Counted from the first letter of the stretch, positions 16,728-28,861 are shown. The stretch is DNA of 64,000 nucleotides from an uncultured Pseudomonadota bacterium (GCA_903835655.1 CAILNT010000099.1:1-64000), one strand, 5' to 3'. Translations and numbers: made by a program. Notes: generated by a model not told the origin, from the sequence alone.

Positions 16728-18205
16728 GGCTGGACTCGCAGCTGGAAACGGGCGGCCGGCGAGTTGCTGCCGATGCTGCCCTCCAGTTCTTCGCCGGACT
16801 GTGCGTTCACGGGCCAGGCGGTGACTTCCACACGATGTCGCGGCAAACGCCGGCCCAGGTCGCGGCTGAGGTAGGCGATACCGGCATGGGCCGCGCGGTA
16901 GTCGCCTTCGAAGGTGGTGATTTCGCCCTCGACGCTCAGGCCGGCCCCTTGGGCATCGTTCGTCCAGCTCAGGCGAGTGAGCCGGACGCCGCGCCCTTCG
17001 GCCGCGGCGTGGACGGCGTCCAGCAGGGGCGTGGGCAGGCGGTCGCGTTGTTGTACGGCGTTCCAGGCCGCGACCGCGGCCAGGCGTCGAGTGACCAGGC
17101 CGTCGCCGCCGGCCGGGGCGAGCAGGTCGGCTACCCGTGCCCGGTCGGTCACTGCGCGGGCCTGCAGCGCGTCGCTTTGCCGTTCCAGGCGCCAGGCCCC
17201 ACCCAGCAGCAGCAGGGCGCTTCCCAGGGAGAGCGTCAGCCAGGTGGCGGCGGCGAACACCAGGGTACGACGCAGCCAGAAGGCGCGGCGGTTGGCGTGC
17301 TGCTCGGCGGTCATCAGGTTTGCGCTGGACGGTGCGCGCGAGAGCAGGCTCAGGTAGAGGGCATCGGCGGACTCGGCGAGCAGGGCATGGGGCAGCTTGA
17401 GCGCCTCCAGGAGGCGGCTGCGATTGATGCTGAAACACTGGAAACCGGCCGCTTCCGGTAGCAGTCCGTGCAGGTCGTTGAGAGTGTTGAGCGGGTCGAT
17501 CAGAACCACCTTGACCTTTTCCGCGCGCGTGATCAGGCGTTGTCCGACCAGGGCCTGGCGGGTACGTTCGATCTCCTCCGCATAGCCTTCCAGGGGGTTC
17601 TCGTGCTGGTTGCCGTCTACCGGCGCCAGGCGCGAGAAACGCAGTTCACCGCCTTCCAGATAGGTCAGGCGCAGGCCGCCGGTCTGCTCCGAGACCACGA
17701 GAAGGCGTGGATCTTTCAGGCGGAAGCGGTGCACCAGGCCGGCACTCAGGGTCGGCAGCAGCCAGATGCCGGCCAGGGGCGTGCCGCGTTGGTAGAGGAT
17801 GTCCAGCCAGGGACGAATCTGCTCCGGATTGGAGAGGCCCATGATCAGGTAGCGGTCGCCCCGGGTCTGCCCCTGGCGCTCGCGCCCCTGGCGCAGGGCG
17901 GCGCGATAGGGCGACTGGTGGATCACCTGGCGCAGGCGCCGCTCGGTCATCTCGACGCGATCCCGGCCGAATACGTGGGGCAGGATTTCACCGCGGTAGA
18001 TTTCGTCGACGCTGTCCACGGCGATGGCCACCGGCGTGTCCGGATGGGCCAGGAGCAGGCCACTGAAGACTTCCCAGCCTTCCTCGTCGCCCGGGAGATA
18101 TTGCACTTCGGACAGATGGCCGTTGCGTTGCAGTGCGCAGCTGGCGCCGGCGGCGGAGAGATAGAGCAGCAGGCGGCGGCCGAAGCGGTGCAGCGGGACA
18201 CTCAT
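16724..18205 (-). CDS. PilM/PilN-like (GspL-like) alignment-complex protein
   Basis: Residues 1-300 are soluble and may form an actin-like fold as in PilM or the cytoplasmic part of GspL. A membrane helix at about 310-335 (LVFAAATWLTLSLGSALLLLGG) is followed by a periplasmic PilN-like domain of about 150 residues. This combined PilM+PilN layout is that of GspL. It sits between the GspF-like gene, which it overlaps by 4 bp, and the PilO-like gene. No exact family name is supported. Confidence 0.6.
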   Translation of the reverse strand: MSVPLHRFGRRLLLYLSAAGASCALQRNGHLSEVQYLPGDEEGWEVFSGLLLAHPDTPVAIAVDSVDEIYRGEILPHVFGRDRVEMTERRLRQVIHQSPYRAALRQGRERQGQTRGDRYLIMGLSNPEQIRPWLDILYQRGTPLAGIWLLPTLSAGLVHRFRLKDPRLLVVSEQTGGLRLTYLEGGELRFSRLAPVDGNQHENPLEGYAEEIERTRQALVGQRLITRAEKVKVVLIDPLNTLNDLHGLLPEAAGFQCFSINRSRLLEALKLPHALLAESADALYLSLLSRAPSSANLMTAEQHANRRAFWLRRTLVFAAATWLTLSLGSALLLLGGAWRLERQSDALQARAVTDRARVADLLAPAGGDGLVTRRLAAVAAWNAVQQRDRLPTPLLDAVHAAAEGRGVRLTRLSWTNDAQGAGLSVEGEITTFEGDYRAAHAGIAYLSRDLGRRLPRHRVEVTAWPVNAQSGEELEGSIGSNSPAARFQLRVQP

Positions 18206-19404
18206 AGCGGCAACTCCCCGATGATCTGGTAGACGGGAAGGAACACCGCCAGCAACAGCAGGGCCAGCAGCAGGCCTAGCAAGGCGGCCAGGCCGGGTTC
18301 CAGGAGTTTCAGGGTACGCGCTATGGTCTCACGCGCCTCGCGCTGGTAGAACCAGGCGACGTTGTCCAGCGCCTCGGGCAGAGCGCCGTTCTGCTCGCCG
18401 CTCAGCACCATGCGCAGCACCAAAGGGGGCATGAGATCCTGGTGACGCAGGCTGTCACTGACGCCGCCGCCGGCGGCGATGCGCTGCGCGGCGGCGTTGA
18501 TCTTGCGGGCGATGATCCGATTGCCGGCGCTGTCGGCCCCGGCCGCAAGCGCTTCCAGAAGCCCCACGCCGGATTGCAGCAACAGGGCGAGCAGGCCGGA
18601 AACCCGCGCCATGGCATGTTTCTTGAAGGCCGGGCCAATTCCGGGCAAGTGCAATAGCAGGTCGTCGAGCCGCTCCGCCACGAGGCCGGAATGGCGCATC
18701 GCCAGGCGCGCGCTCACGGCAGCGGTCAGCAGCAGGCCGAGCAGCCATGGCAGGTGGTGCCGCGCCAGATCGGACATGGCGATGAGCATGCGGGTAGCCA
18801 GCGGCATGGGCAGGTTCAGGCTGACGATGAGGCCGGCCAGGCGGGGCGTCAGGTAGAACAGCATGACGCCGGCCGCAGCCAGCACGGCGAGCGCTGTGAT
18901 GCCGGGATAGATGAGCAGGCGGGTGAATTCGGCCTGAAGTTCCTCTTGCTGCTTGAGCCGGGTTTCCAGGCGGGCGAACACGGTTTCGATCTGGTCGCTC
19001 TTCTCGGCAGCGCGCACCAGGGCGAGGAAGACGCGGTCGAACACGTCGGGGTGCGCGGCCAGCGCCTCGGACAGCAGTTTTCCGCCTTCGAGGTCGTCCG
19101 TCACCAGGATCAACAGGTCGCGGAACCGCGTGTTTTCCGCCCCGGCCACCAGATCCTTGAGTCCGTCCAATAGCGAGGCATGGCTGCGGGCGATCTGCTG
19201 GATGTGGAAGCAGAAGCTGATCAGTTCGTGCCGGGTGATGCGCTGGCCGGGGAACAGGGCGCGTTTGGGCGCCGCCCGCGCGCGTATCAACATCAGGCCC
19301 ATCCGGCGCAATCTCAGGTCGAGGTCGATGTCGTTGGCCGCGGTGAGCTGGCCAGAAACGCGATGTCCTTGGGCATTCGCGGCGCGATAGCGGAATCGAG
19401 GCAT
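18202..19404 (-). CDS. Type II secretion system F-family platform protein (GspF/PilC-like)
   Basis: This polytopic inner-membrane protein couples the GspE motor to pseudopilus assembly. The 400 residues show two GspF cytoplasmic domains (about 60-180 and 265-385), each followed by hydrophobic helices, with PDVFDRVFLALVRAAEKS typical of the first repeat. The N-terminal MPRFRYRAANAQGHRVSGQL is the usual GspF start. Its ATG is now only 5 bp from the end of a 159-bp inserted element. Removing that element would put the ATG one base after the gspE stop. Confidence 0.88.
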   Translation of the reverse strand: MPRFRYRAANAQGHRVSGQLTAANDIDLDLRLRRMGLMLIRARAAPKRALFPGQRITRHELISFCFHIQQIARSHASLLDGLKDLVAGAENTRFRDLLILVTDDLEGGKLLSEALAAHPDVFDRVFLALVRAAEKSDQIETVFARLETRLKQQEELQAEFTRLLIYPGITALAVLAAAGVMLFYLTPRLAGLIVSLNLPMPLATRMLIAMSDLARHHLPWLLGLLLTAAVSARLAMRHSGLVAERLDDLLLHLPGIGPAFKKHAMARVSGLLALLLQSGVGLLEALAAGADSAGNRIIARKINAAAQRIAAGGGVSDSLRHQDLMPPLVLRMVLSGEQNGALPEALDNVAWFYQREARETIARTLKLLEPGLAALLGLLLALLLLAVFLPVYQIIGELPL

Positions 19405-19409
19405 GCTAA

Positions 19410-19568
19410 GGGCTCGTTAACGAATAACTTGAACGTTCTGATCGCACTGACGGGCACGCTGCGGCGTTGCCGGTCGCCTGCAGGGTACGGCCATGCTGCG
19501 CGAACGGCGCCTTGCATCGCATCCCACCAGCACACCCATAAGCGTCCACCGTATTCATTAACGAGCCC
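19410..19568. mobile_element. 159-bp MITE-like element between gspE and gspF
   Basis: The terminal inverted repeats start GGGCTCGTTAACGAATA on the left (19410-19426); the right end, read inward, is GGGCTCGTTAATGAATA (one mismatch). TAA (19407-19409) and TAA (19569-19571) directly flank it, as a 3-bp target duplication would. It has no coding capacity for a transposase. TAA duplications and ends of this kind are known in the IS1031/IS427 branch of the IS5 family, so it is probably a non-autonomous derivative; that assignment is inference. Its insertion left the gspE stop codon intact. Confidence 0.75.
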
Positions 19569-21256
19569 TAACGCCGGGTCAGATCGACGACACGGCGGAC
19601 CTCGGCCAACGAGGTGTCGCCGCTGCGGACTCGTGCCAGGGCATCGTCGGCCAGACTGCACCAGCCACGTGTGCTGGCCAGAGCGGCGAGCTCCCGCGGG
19701 GTGGCGCCCTGGAGGACCGCCTCGTCCAGGGTTTCGTCCATGAGCAGGGTTTCCATCAACGGGAATCGGCCCTTGTAGCCCTTGTTGTCGCAGTGGGAGC
19801 AGCCGCCAGGACGGTAGATCCGTTCGGGTACAGAGTCGCCGAACGCCTCGCGTTCGTTTTCTTCCGGGGCATGGCCTTCCTTGCATTGCGGGCAGAGGCG
19901 GCGCACCAGCCGCTGGGCGATGATGGCGACGATATTGCCGGCGAGTATCGCCGGACGGATGCCCATGTCGATCAGGCGCGGGAAGACCCCGAGTACGGAG
20001 TGCGTATGCAGGGTGGTTAGGACCAGATGTCCGGTCATGGCGGCGCGTAAGGCCATCTCCGCGGCTTCCCGATCGCGCACTTCGCCCACCAGGATGATAT
20101 CCGGGTCCTGGCGCATGATGGCGCGCACGCCACCGGCGAAGTCGACCTTGGATAATTCCGTGATGGAGGTCTGGCGGATGATGGGTAGGGGGTACTCCAC
20201 CGGATCCTCCAGGGTCATGATGTTGACCTCTTCCCGGTTCAGGTGTGAGAGCAGGGAGTAGAGCGTGGTGGTCTTGCCTGAACCGGTCGGGCCGCTGACG
20301 ATGAGCAGGCCTTCCGGGCGGGATACGGCCTTCAGCAGGCGCGCCAGGGTGGGTGCGGGCAGGCCCATGCCCTCCAGGGCGATGATGGATTTCTCCCTGT
20401 CGAGTATGCGCAGGACGATGTTCTCGCCATGCAGGGTCGGCATGCTGGAGACGCGGAAGTCGATGCCACGACCGTAGAGGGTGAGGGAGAGGCGACCGTC
20501 CTGGGGCGCGCGCGATTCCGCGATGTTGAGGCCGGAGATGACCTTGAGGCGCACGGCGATGGCCGGCCAGTACTTGCGATGCAGGCTGCGCATCGGTTCG
20601 AGCACGCCGTCGATGCGGTAGCGCACCCGCAGGAAGGCCGCTTCCGGCTCGAAATGGATGTCCGAGGCACCGTTCTTGACCGCGTCTGCGAGCAGGGCAT
20701 TGACCAGCCGCACCACCGGGTGGGTGTATTCGCCCCCGAGTTGCAGGCTGCTCCAGTCCACTTCGCCGGTCTCGATTTCGCTGAGGATGCCGTCGACCGA
20801 GAGATCGAAGCCATAGAAATTGTCGAGTTGTTCGAGGATCTGGGCTTCCGCCGCCAACAACGGACGGATTTCGTAGCGGCCCTCCAGGTGCGCGCGTACC
20901 TGGTCCTGGGCGACCAGGTTGAACAGATCCGGGACCGCTACGGTGAGGATGAGCGCGTCGTTATCCACCGCCAGGGGCAGGATGTGGTGTCGCCGGGCGA
21001 GGTGTTCGGGAAGCAGGGCGATGGCTTCCGGATCGGCAATCGTTTGTGACAGTTCGATGCTGGTTTCACCCGCGTTGTGCGCAAGCACGTCGCGCAGCAT
21101 GGCCTCGCTGATGAAGCCCAGGGTGATGAGCTGGCGTCCCAGGGGCATGCCGTTGGCCGACTGTTCGGTCAGCGCGATCTTGAGTTGGTCATGGCTGATG
21201 ATGCCCTGGGCAATCAGCCATTCACCCAGTTTTGGGGGTTCGGGGAAGTGGGCCAT
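19568..21256 (-). CDS. Type II secretion/type IV pilus assembly ATPase (GspE/PilB-like)
   Basis: This is the hexameric cytoplasmic motor for the pseudopilus. An N-terminal MshEN/GspE-N domain (about 1-150) is followed by the ATPase core with Walker A GPTGSGKTTT, an Asp box near LEDPVEYP, Walker B DPDIILVGEVRD and the His box region TTLHTHS. A zinc-binding pair of Cys motifs (CPQC and CSHC) follows. The 562 residues are full length, with a 60-residue tail after the zinc region. The TAG stop straddles the right edge of the MITE-like element. It starts 43 bp after the response regulator gene. Confidence 0.9.
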   Translation of the reverse strand: MAHFPEPPKLGEWLIAQGIISHDQLKIALTEQSANGMPLGRQLITLGFISEAMLRDVLAHNAGETSIELSQTIADPEAIALLPEHLARRHHILPLAVDNDALILTVAVPDLFNLVAQDQVRAHLEGRYEIRPLLAAEAQILEQLDNFYGFDLSVDGILSEIETGEVDWSSLQLGGEYTHPVVRLVNALLADAVKNGASDIHFEPEAAFLRVRYRIDGVLEPMRSLHRKYWPAIAVRLKVISGLNIAESRAPQDGRLSLTLYGRGIDFRVSSMPTLHGENIVLRILDREKSIIALEGMGLPAPTLARLLKAVSRPEGLLIVSGPTGSGKTTTLYSLLSHLNREEVNIMTLEDPVEYPLPIIRQTSITELSKVDFAGGVRAIMRQDPDIILVGEVRDREAAEMALRAAMTGHLVLTTLHTHSVLGVFPRLIDMGIRPAILAGNIVAIIAQRLVRRLCPQCKEGHAPEENEREAFGDSVPERIYRPGGCSHCDNKGYKGRFPLMETLLMDETLDEAVLQGATPRELAALASTRGWCSLADDALARVRSGDTSLAEVRRVVDLTRR

Positions 21257-21299
21257 GGGCGGGGTGCGGTAGGGGTGGATGCCCGAAGGGCGATCCGCC

Positions 21300-22736
21300 T
21301 TATTCGTTCTGGTACGTTTGCATGCGGCTGTACAGGGTGGTGCGGTTCACACCCAGCAGCTTGGCGGCTTGCGAGAGGTTGCCGTGGGTCATGCCCAGGG
21401 CGGCTTCGACGTAGCTTTGCTCCCACTGTTTCATGACCTGATCGAGGTTGAAGTTGTGCATGCTGCGCAGGTGCGATTTGGCATAGTCCTGTAGGGCCTG
21501 GGCGCTGGTGTGCAGGGGGAGACTACCCGAGGCGATCACGTCGAGGTCGAATTCGCCTTCCAGTTCGCGCGCGCTGACCGTGCGGCCGGCGTATTTGGTG
21601 GTGAGGCGGATGACGATGTTGCGCAGCTCGCGTACGTTGCCGGGGAAATGGTAGTCCTCCCAGAGGCGCTGCGCATCGCTGGACAGGTTGAAGGGAGCGG
21701 CCACGACCTCGCGCGAAAAATGTGCGCGGAAGTGTTCCAGCAGCGCCAGTTTGTCTTCGCTTTGCTCACGCAGCGGCGGCACATGCACGGAGAATACCGA
21801 CAGGCGGTGGTAGAGGTCACCACGGAAGCGGCTTTCCCGCACTTCGCGGCGCAGATCACGGTTGGTGGCGGTGACGATACGGGCGTTGGAATAGCGGCTA
21901 CCGGTTTCGCCGACGCGCTGGAATTCGCCGTTTTCCAGCACACGCAGCAACTTGGCTTGAAGTTCCAGCGGCAATTCGCCGATTTCGTCGAGGAACAGCG
22001 TGCCTTCACGCGCGTCCTCGAAGTAGCCGGAGTGGGCTTGCGTCGCGCCGGTGAACGCGCCCTTCGCATAGCCGAACAAGGTGGGCTCGACCAGGGTGGG
22101 GGAGATGGCCGCGCAATTGAGAGCCAAATAGGGCTTGTCCAGGCGCTTCGACCATTGGTGCAGACTTTTCGCGACCAACTCCTTGCCGCTACCGGATTCG
22201 CCTTCGATCAGCACCGGAAATGGCGCGTCCGCATAGAGCTTGATCTGGTTGCGCAGTTTATCGACCGCGAAACTGTTGCCGATGATGCTGCCGGCCGCCG
22301 GCACCGCCACGGCGGGACTGACCTCGCCTTGATCCTGATCGAAACGCAAGGCGGAGAGCAGGGCGGCCTTGATCCGCTCCGGTTCCGCCGGTTTGCCGAT
22401 GAAGTCGATGGCACCCAGGGCGCGGGCATGACGGGCATTCGCCTCGTCGTTCTGCCCGGAGAGCACCAGAATTTTGATGTTTTTCGAGTGGTTGAGCAGG
22501 TCGGTGATGAGGGCGAAGCCTTCGTCCGGCTTGTGCTGGGTTGGTGGCAGGCCCAGGTCCACCAGGGCCAGGGGGGGGGGCGAGGATAGCTGGGTGAGCA
22601 GGCTCTTGACCTGCTGCCGCGATTCCGTGACATAGACTTCGAAGTCGTGCGAAAGCACGAAATGGAGTGTATCGGTGATCAGCGGATCGTCGTCGACGAT
22701 CAACAACCCAGGTTTACTCTTGGTGGTGTTGGTCAA
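21300..22736 (-). CDS. Sigma-54-dependent response regulator, PrsR-like receiver
   Basis: Receiver domain (about 10-125): LLIVDDD and phosphoacceptor Asp in LALVDLGLPP. AAA+ domain (about 165-395): Walker A GESGSGKE, sigma-54 contact motif GAFTGA, Walker B GTLFLDEIGE. A Fis-type helix-turn-helix closes the protein (LSQAAKLLGVNRTTLYSRMQ). The DLGLPP-x7-EGF pattern resembles regulators of the PEP-CTERM/exosortase system. The TTG at 22736 with GGGAG before it is chosen, giving 478 residues. The frame continues 142 codons upstream but that part is low-complexity shadow of the next gene. No cognate kinase is adjacent. Confidence 0.88.
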   Translation of the reverse strand: MTNTTKSKPGLLIVDDDPLITDTLHFVLSHDFEVYVTESRQQVKSLLTQLSSPPPLALVDLGLPPTQHKPDEGFALITDLLNHSKNIKILVLSGQNDEANARHARALGAIDFIGKPAEPERIKAALLSALRFDQDQGEVSPAVAVPAAGSIIGNSFAVDKLRNQIKLYADAPFPVLIEGESGSGKELVAKSLHQWSKRLDKPYLALNCAAISPTLVEPTLFGYAKGAFTGATQAHSGYFEDAREGTLFLDEIGELPLELQAKLLRVLENGEFQRVGETGSRYSNARIVTATNRDLRREVRESRFRGDLYHRLSVFSVHVPPLREQSEDKLALLEHFRAHFSREVVAAPFNLSSDAQRLWEDYHFPGNVRELRNIVIRLTTKYAGRTVSARELEGEFDLDVIASGSLPLHTSAQALQDYAKSHLRSMHNFNLDQVMKQWEQSYVEAALGMTHGNLSQAAKLLGVNRTTLYSRMQTYQNE

Positions 22737-22765
22737 ACTCTGCGCTCCCGTTTTGCTCTCGCACC

Positions 22766-24418
22766 TCAGCCTACCGTGGCAAAGGTGGTTAGCAGCCAGC
22801 CGTCGCCCTTGTCGCGGGCGGATTCCAGGCGGATATATTGTTGCTCGCTGTCCGTCGGTATCATGCGGTAGATACGTCCGTGCGCATAGCGCGAGGGTTC
22901 CAGCATGAGAAGGTTGCCCTGCTCCATCTCGGGGAAGATCAGCCCCATGCACGGCGCGGGGTTGCCGTAACCGCCATCCTCGGTCGCATCGCCCAGCTCC
23001 TGTTCCTGCTCCAGGTGCACCAGCAGTGCCGTGCTGTTCAATGTCTGCAAGCCCACCTTGCGCTGATTGTTTTCCAGACGGGTCAGGCGGCGAATGATGG
23101 CGATATGCCAGCCGTCGCCCGGATCCATGCGCAAGGCCAGCAGCTTGCCGACCTTGACCCATTCGCTCTCCTCCCCCTTGAGCACGATCCCCAGGCCGGC
23201 TTCACTGCTGTCGTAGAGGGGCCAGCGTTCCAGGAGGACTTCCCGCGGCTTGTTGGCAGGGTCCTGGGCCGCGGTCCTGGTGCGATCGGTGACGAAGCCA
23301 TACAGCTTGATGTCGAGAATTTCTTCATGCGACAGCGGTTGTCGCGGGGATCGACCGCTGGCGATTTCGCTTTCGCGGTAGATGCGATTGCAGATGCTGG
23401 ACAGGTCACGCAGCACCTCCCAGCGACCCTCGGTCGCTTGCCGTGGACTGATGCGCCGCTCGCGTTGGCTGGCGGGCGCCCATTCGTTGGCTACATATTG
23501 CAGCAGATCGTAGCCGTCGGGCAGGCGAAATTCTTCGCCCAGGCCCAGGGTGGCGGGTGCGGCCCCGGATTTGAGCGCGCGCTCGACCTGATGCAGATGT
23601 TCCAGCACCTTGTCGGTCGCCAGGTAGCGGAAAGTGGTTTCATTGCCTCCCGCGCGAAGATGCCGGATGCCATTCCCCTTGCTGGTGTCGACCAGATAGA
23701 AATGACGCGCGGGGTCGTAAACGGTATCCAGCGTGGTTTGTTCCAGCCAGTTGTCCAGCCAGTGGTCCACCATCTCGACCTGTTTCGGAGTGAGGCTGCC
23801 GACACCCAGCGGCGACAGCAGCAGGGCCTGGATATATTCCGCGGTGCTGGAGGAGAGGTTGGCGTCCCCCGGGTAGAGCTTCAGACTGTCGTTCTGGAAA
23901 CCGTCGAATTCGCTGATGCGATACAGGTTGTGCAACCTGAGCCAGAGTTTTTCCTCGACCTTCTCGTAGCGGAAATAGCGCCACTTGAAGATGTCGGCGA
24001 AGCCGCGGATCGCGCGCGCGGCGATGGTGGGCACGGCCGACTGTATCCTGCCGCCGCCCGGATTGGCGACGAAGTCCATCAGGAAGGCGTGATAGCCGCG
24101 GGTGATTTCCCAGTAGAAGGCGTGGATGGCGGTCCACAGGCGCGACTCGATCACCTTGGACATGCGCGGGTTGCGCAGGTACTGCCCGCACAGGGAAAAC
24201 TGCATGTCACGGGCGTGCTCATCCAGGTGCATGAGCACCTGGAGGCGCTCCTTGGACATGCTCAGGCCGGCGTGGTTGAACTGGATCAGGCTTTGAACCA
24301 CCTGTTCCTGAGCGGAATAGATGTCGCCAGCTGGCAGTTCCTGCATCCAGCGCGAAACCGTTTTCAGGTCGCTAAGAGGATTCCCATCGTCTTTCTTGCG
24401 TTTGAAGAACCCAAACAC
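22766..24418 (-). CDS. Conserved hypothetical protein with a PilZ-like C-terminal region
   Basis: I do not recognise a named family. The 550-residue protein starts with a basic cluster (MFGFFKRKKDD), has no signal peptide or membrane helix, and is rich in Trp, Tyr, Leu and Arg, suggesting an all-helical body to about residue 400. The C-terminal 130 residues (LYDSSEAGLGIVLKG, VGKLLALRMDPGDGWHIAIIRRL, KVGLQTL) have the spacing of a PilZ-type beta barrel but lack the RxxxR element that binds c-di-GMP. It lies 29 bp upstream of the response regulator and 11 bp after alaS, so it probably feeds the pilus-like cluster. Confidence 0.6.
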   Translation of the reverse strand: MFGFFKRKKDDGNPLSDLKTVSRWMQELPAGDIYSAQEQVVQSLIQFNHAGLSMSKERLQVLMHLDEHARDMQFSLCGQYLRNPRMSKVIESRLWTAIHAFYWEITRGYHAFLMDFVANPGGGRIQSAVPTIAARAIRGFADIFKWRYFRYEKVEEKLWLRLHNLYRISEFDGFQNDSLKLYPGDANLSSSTAEYIQALLLSPLGVGSLTPKQVEMVDHWLDNWLEQTTLDTVYDPARHFYLVDTSKGNGIRHLRAGGNETTFRYLATDKVLEHLHQVERALKSGAAPATLGLGEEFRLPDGYDLLQYVANEWAPASQRERRISPRQATEGRWEVLRDLSSICNRIYRESEIASGRSPRQPLSHEEILDIKLYGFVTDRTRTAAQDPANKPREVLLERWPLYDSSEAGLGIVLKGEESEWVKVGKLLALRMDPGDGWHIAIIRRLTRLENNQRKVGLQTLNSTALLVHLEQEQELGDATEDGGYGNPAPCMGLIFPEMEQGNLLMLEPSRYAHGRIYRMIPTDSEQQYIRLESARDKGDGWLLTTFATVG

Positions 24419-24429
24419 TTTCCCTTCCC

Positions 24430-27045
<2,616 letters not shown>

Positions 27046-27140
27046 GGCTTGTGCTTACAACGAGGCGTTGCCGGATTGTAGCGACGAAAACAGGCGTGGG
27101 GGAGGGCGCGCGCCCCCATTTTTCCGGCCTCGCGGCGCCC

Positions 27141-27839
27141 TTACAAGGCGGAGGGCGCCTCGCCGCGGCGAAACACCAGATCCCACACCCCATGCCCCAG
27201 GCGCAGTCCGCGTTGTTCGAACTTCGTGAGCGGGCGGTAGTCGGGGCGCGGGGCGTAGGCTTCGACCGTGTTGGTCAGTTGCGCTTCGCCGGAGAGCACA
27301 TCCAGCATCTGTCGAGCATAGTCTTCCCAGTCTGTCGCCAGGTGCAGATAGCCGCCGACCTTGAGCTTGCGCACCAGTCGCGCGACGAAATCGGGCTGGA
27401 TCAGGCGCCGCTTGTGGTGGCGCTTCTTGTGCCAGGGGTCAGGGAAGAAGATGTGGATGCCGTCCTGCGAAGCGTCCGCCAGCATGTGCTCGAAGACTTC
27501 CACGGCGTCGTGTTGAAGGATGCGCAGATTGCCAAGGTCGAGTTGTTCGATCAGCTTGAGCAGCGCGCCCACGCCGGGTTCGTGGACCTCGATGCCGAGG
27601 TAATCGGTTTCCCGATGCGCGGCGGCGATGTGGGCCGTGGCGCTGCCCATGCCGAAGCCGATTTCCGCGACGCGGGGCGCAACCCGGCCGAAAACGGCCT
27701 CCAGGTCGAGCACCTCTTCCCGGTAGGGTAGCAGGAAGCGCGGTCCCAATTCCGCGAGGGCGCGCGCCTGGCCGCTGCCCATGCGGCCGGCGCGCAGCAC
27801 GAAGGAGCGGATGCTGCGTGGATGCAATGCTTCCGACAT
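27141..27839 (-). CDS. trmB: tRNA (guanosine(46)-N7)-methyltransferase
   Basis: TrmB methylates G46 in the variable loop of many tRNAs with SAM. The Rossmann-fold SAM site [17 protein letters not shown] (about residues 70-86), then [12 protein letters not shown], and the family signature [19 protein letters not shown] are intact. The C-terminal [17 protein letters not shown] is also typical. The gene starts 7 bp after the thiG stop, so it belongs to the thiS-thiG-trmB transcript. Confidence 0.95.
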   Translation of the reverse strand: MSEALHPRSIRSFVLRAGRMGSGQARALAELGPRFLLPYREEVLDLEAVFGRVAPRVAEIGFGMGSATAHIAAAHRETDYLGIEVHEPGVGALLKLIEQLDLGNLRILQHDAVEVFEHMLADASQDGIHIFFPDPWHKKRHHKRRLIQPDFVARLVRKLKVGGYLHLATDWEDYARQMLDVLSGEAQLTNTVEAYAPRPDYRPLTKFEQRGLRLGHGVWDLVFRRGEAPSAL

Positions 27840-27846
27840 CGCCGTG

Positions 27847-28629
27847 TCAGGTTCCGATGATGCCGGCTGTGGGGGAGGAAGGCGTGGCCTGATAGGCCTT
27901 CTTCGGCATGCGCCCGGCCAGATAGGCTTCGCGCCCCGCTTCCACGGCCTTCCTCATGGCCGAAGCCATCAGAACCGGATTCGCAGCACCCGCGATGGCC
28001 GTGTTCATGAGCACGGCGTCGCAGCCGAGTTCCATGGCGATCGTGGCGTCGGACGCAGTGCCGACACCGGCGTCGACGATGACCGGCACCTTCAGTCTGT
28101 CGATGATGATCTGCAGATTCCACGGGTTGAGGATGCCCATGCCGGAACCGATCAGCGAGGCCAGCGGCATCACGGCCACGCAGCCGATGTCTTCCAGTTG
28201 CCTGGCGATGATCGGATCGTCGCTGCAGTAGACCATAACCTTGAAACCCTCTCCAACCAGCACCTGGGCGGCCTTGATGGTCTCGACCATGTTGGGGTAG
28301 AGGCTTTGCGGATCGCCCAGCACCTCCAGCTTCACCAGGTCGTGGCCATCCAGCAGTTCGCGTGCCAGGCGCAGGGTGCGGATGGCATCCTCCGCCGTAT
28401 AGCAGCCCGCGGTATTCGGCAGGTAGGTGAACCGGCTGGGTGGCAAGGCGTCGAGCAGGCTGGGCTGGCCGGGGTCCTGGCCGATGTTGGTACGGCGGAT
28501 GGCGACGGTGACGATCTCGGCACCGGATGCATCGATGGCGGCGCGAGTCTGCGCGAAATCCTGATATTTTCCGGTGCCGACCAGCAGCCGGGATGTATAG
28601 CTGCGGCCAGCGATAACGAGAGGAGTCAT
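27847..28629 (-). CDS. thiG: Thiazole synthase
   Basis: ThiG joins deoxyxylulose phosphate, dehydroglycine and the ThiS thiocarboxylate into thiazole phosphate for thiamine. This is a TIM-barrel protein of 260 residues; the Schiff-base Lys is K100 in [17 protein letters not shown]-like glycine-rich loops are seen near the C-terminus ([11 protein letters not shown]). The ATG at 28629 with GGAG-like context is chosen; an upstream ATG at 28704 would extend into the thiS coding region. It is preceded by thiS (28 bp). Confidence 0.95.
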   Translation of the reverse strand: MTPLVIAGRSYTSRLLVGTGKYQDFAQTRAAIDASGAEIVTVAIRRTNIGQDPGQPSLLDALPPSRFTYLPNTAGCYTAEDAIRTLRLARELLDGHDLVKLEVLGDPQSLYPNMVETIKAAQVLVGEGFKVMVYCSDDPIIARQLEDIGCVAVMPLASLIGSGMGILNPWNLQIIIDRLKVPVIVDAGVGTASDATIAMELGCDAVLMNTAIAGAANPVLMASAMRKAVEAGREAYLAGRMPKKAYQATPSSPTAGIIGT

Positions 28630-28657
28630 TTGCGGGGAAGGGGGGTGGGATGAGGGT

Positions 28658-28861
28658 TCAGCCGCCGCCGACGGCGACCACGATTTCCAGGCGATCGCCA
28701 TCATTCACGATGCTTGCAGCGTGCCGGCTCCTGGACACGATCTCGCCGTTTTTCTCCACGGCGACGCGTTTTCCCGTCAATTCGAGCCGTTCCAGCAGTT
28801 CGGCCAGGCTCATGGGCTCGGGGAACTGACGTGCCTGACCGTTGATATGGAGCATGATCAC
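28658..28861 (-). CDS. thiS: Sulfur carrier protein ThiS
   Basis: ThiS carries sulfur as a C-terminal thiocarboxylate to thiazole synthase. The 67-residue ubiquitin-like protein ends in GGG, where the penultimate Gly pair is the adenylation and thiolation tail (VVAVGGG). [26 protein letters not shown] is typical. A second in-frame ATG (28855) gives a shorter start. It has no TPP-riboswitch consensus upstream. No thiF-like activating enzyme is in the window. Confidence 0.92.
   Translation of the reverse strand: MIMLHINGQARQFPEPMSLAELLERLELTGKRVAVEKNGEIVSRSRHAASIVNDGDRLEIVVAVGGG

Noticed and set aside
22737-23162. 142-codon N-terminal extension of the sigma-54 response regulator
   Set aside because: Low-complexity translation overlapping the neighbouring gene; the TTG at 22736 has a ribosome site and directly precedes the receiver domain.
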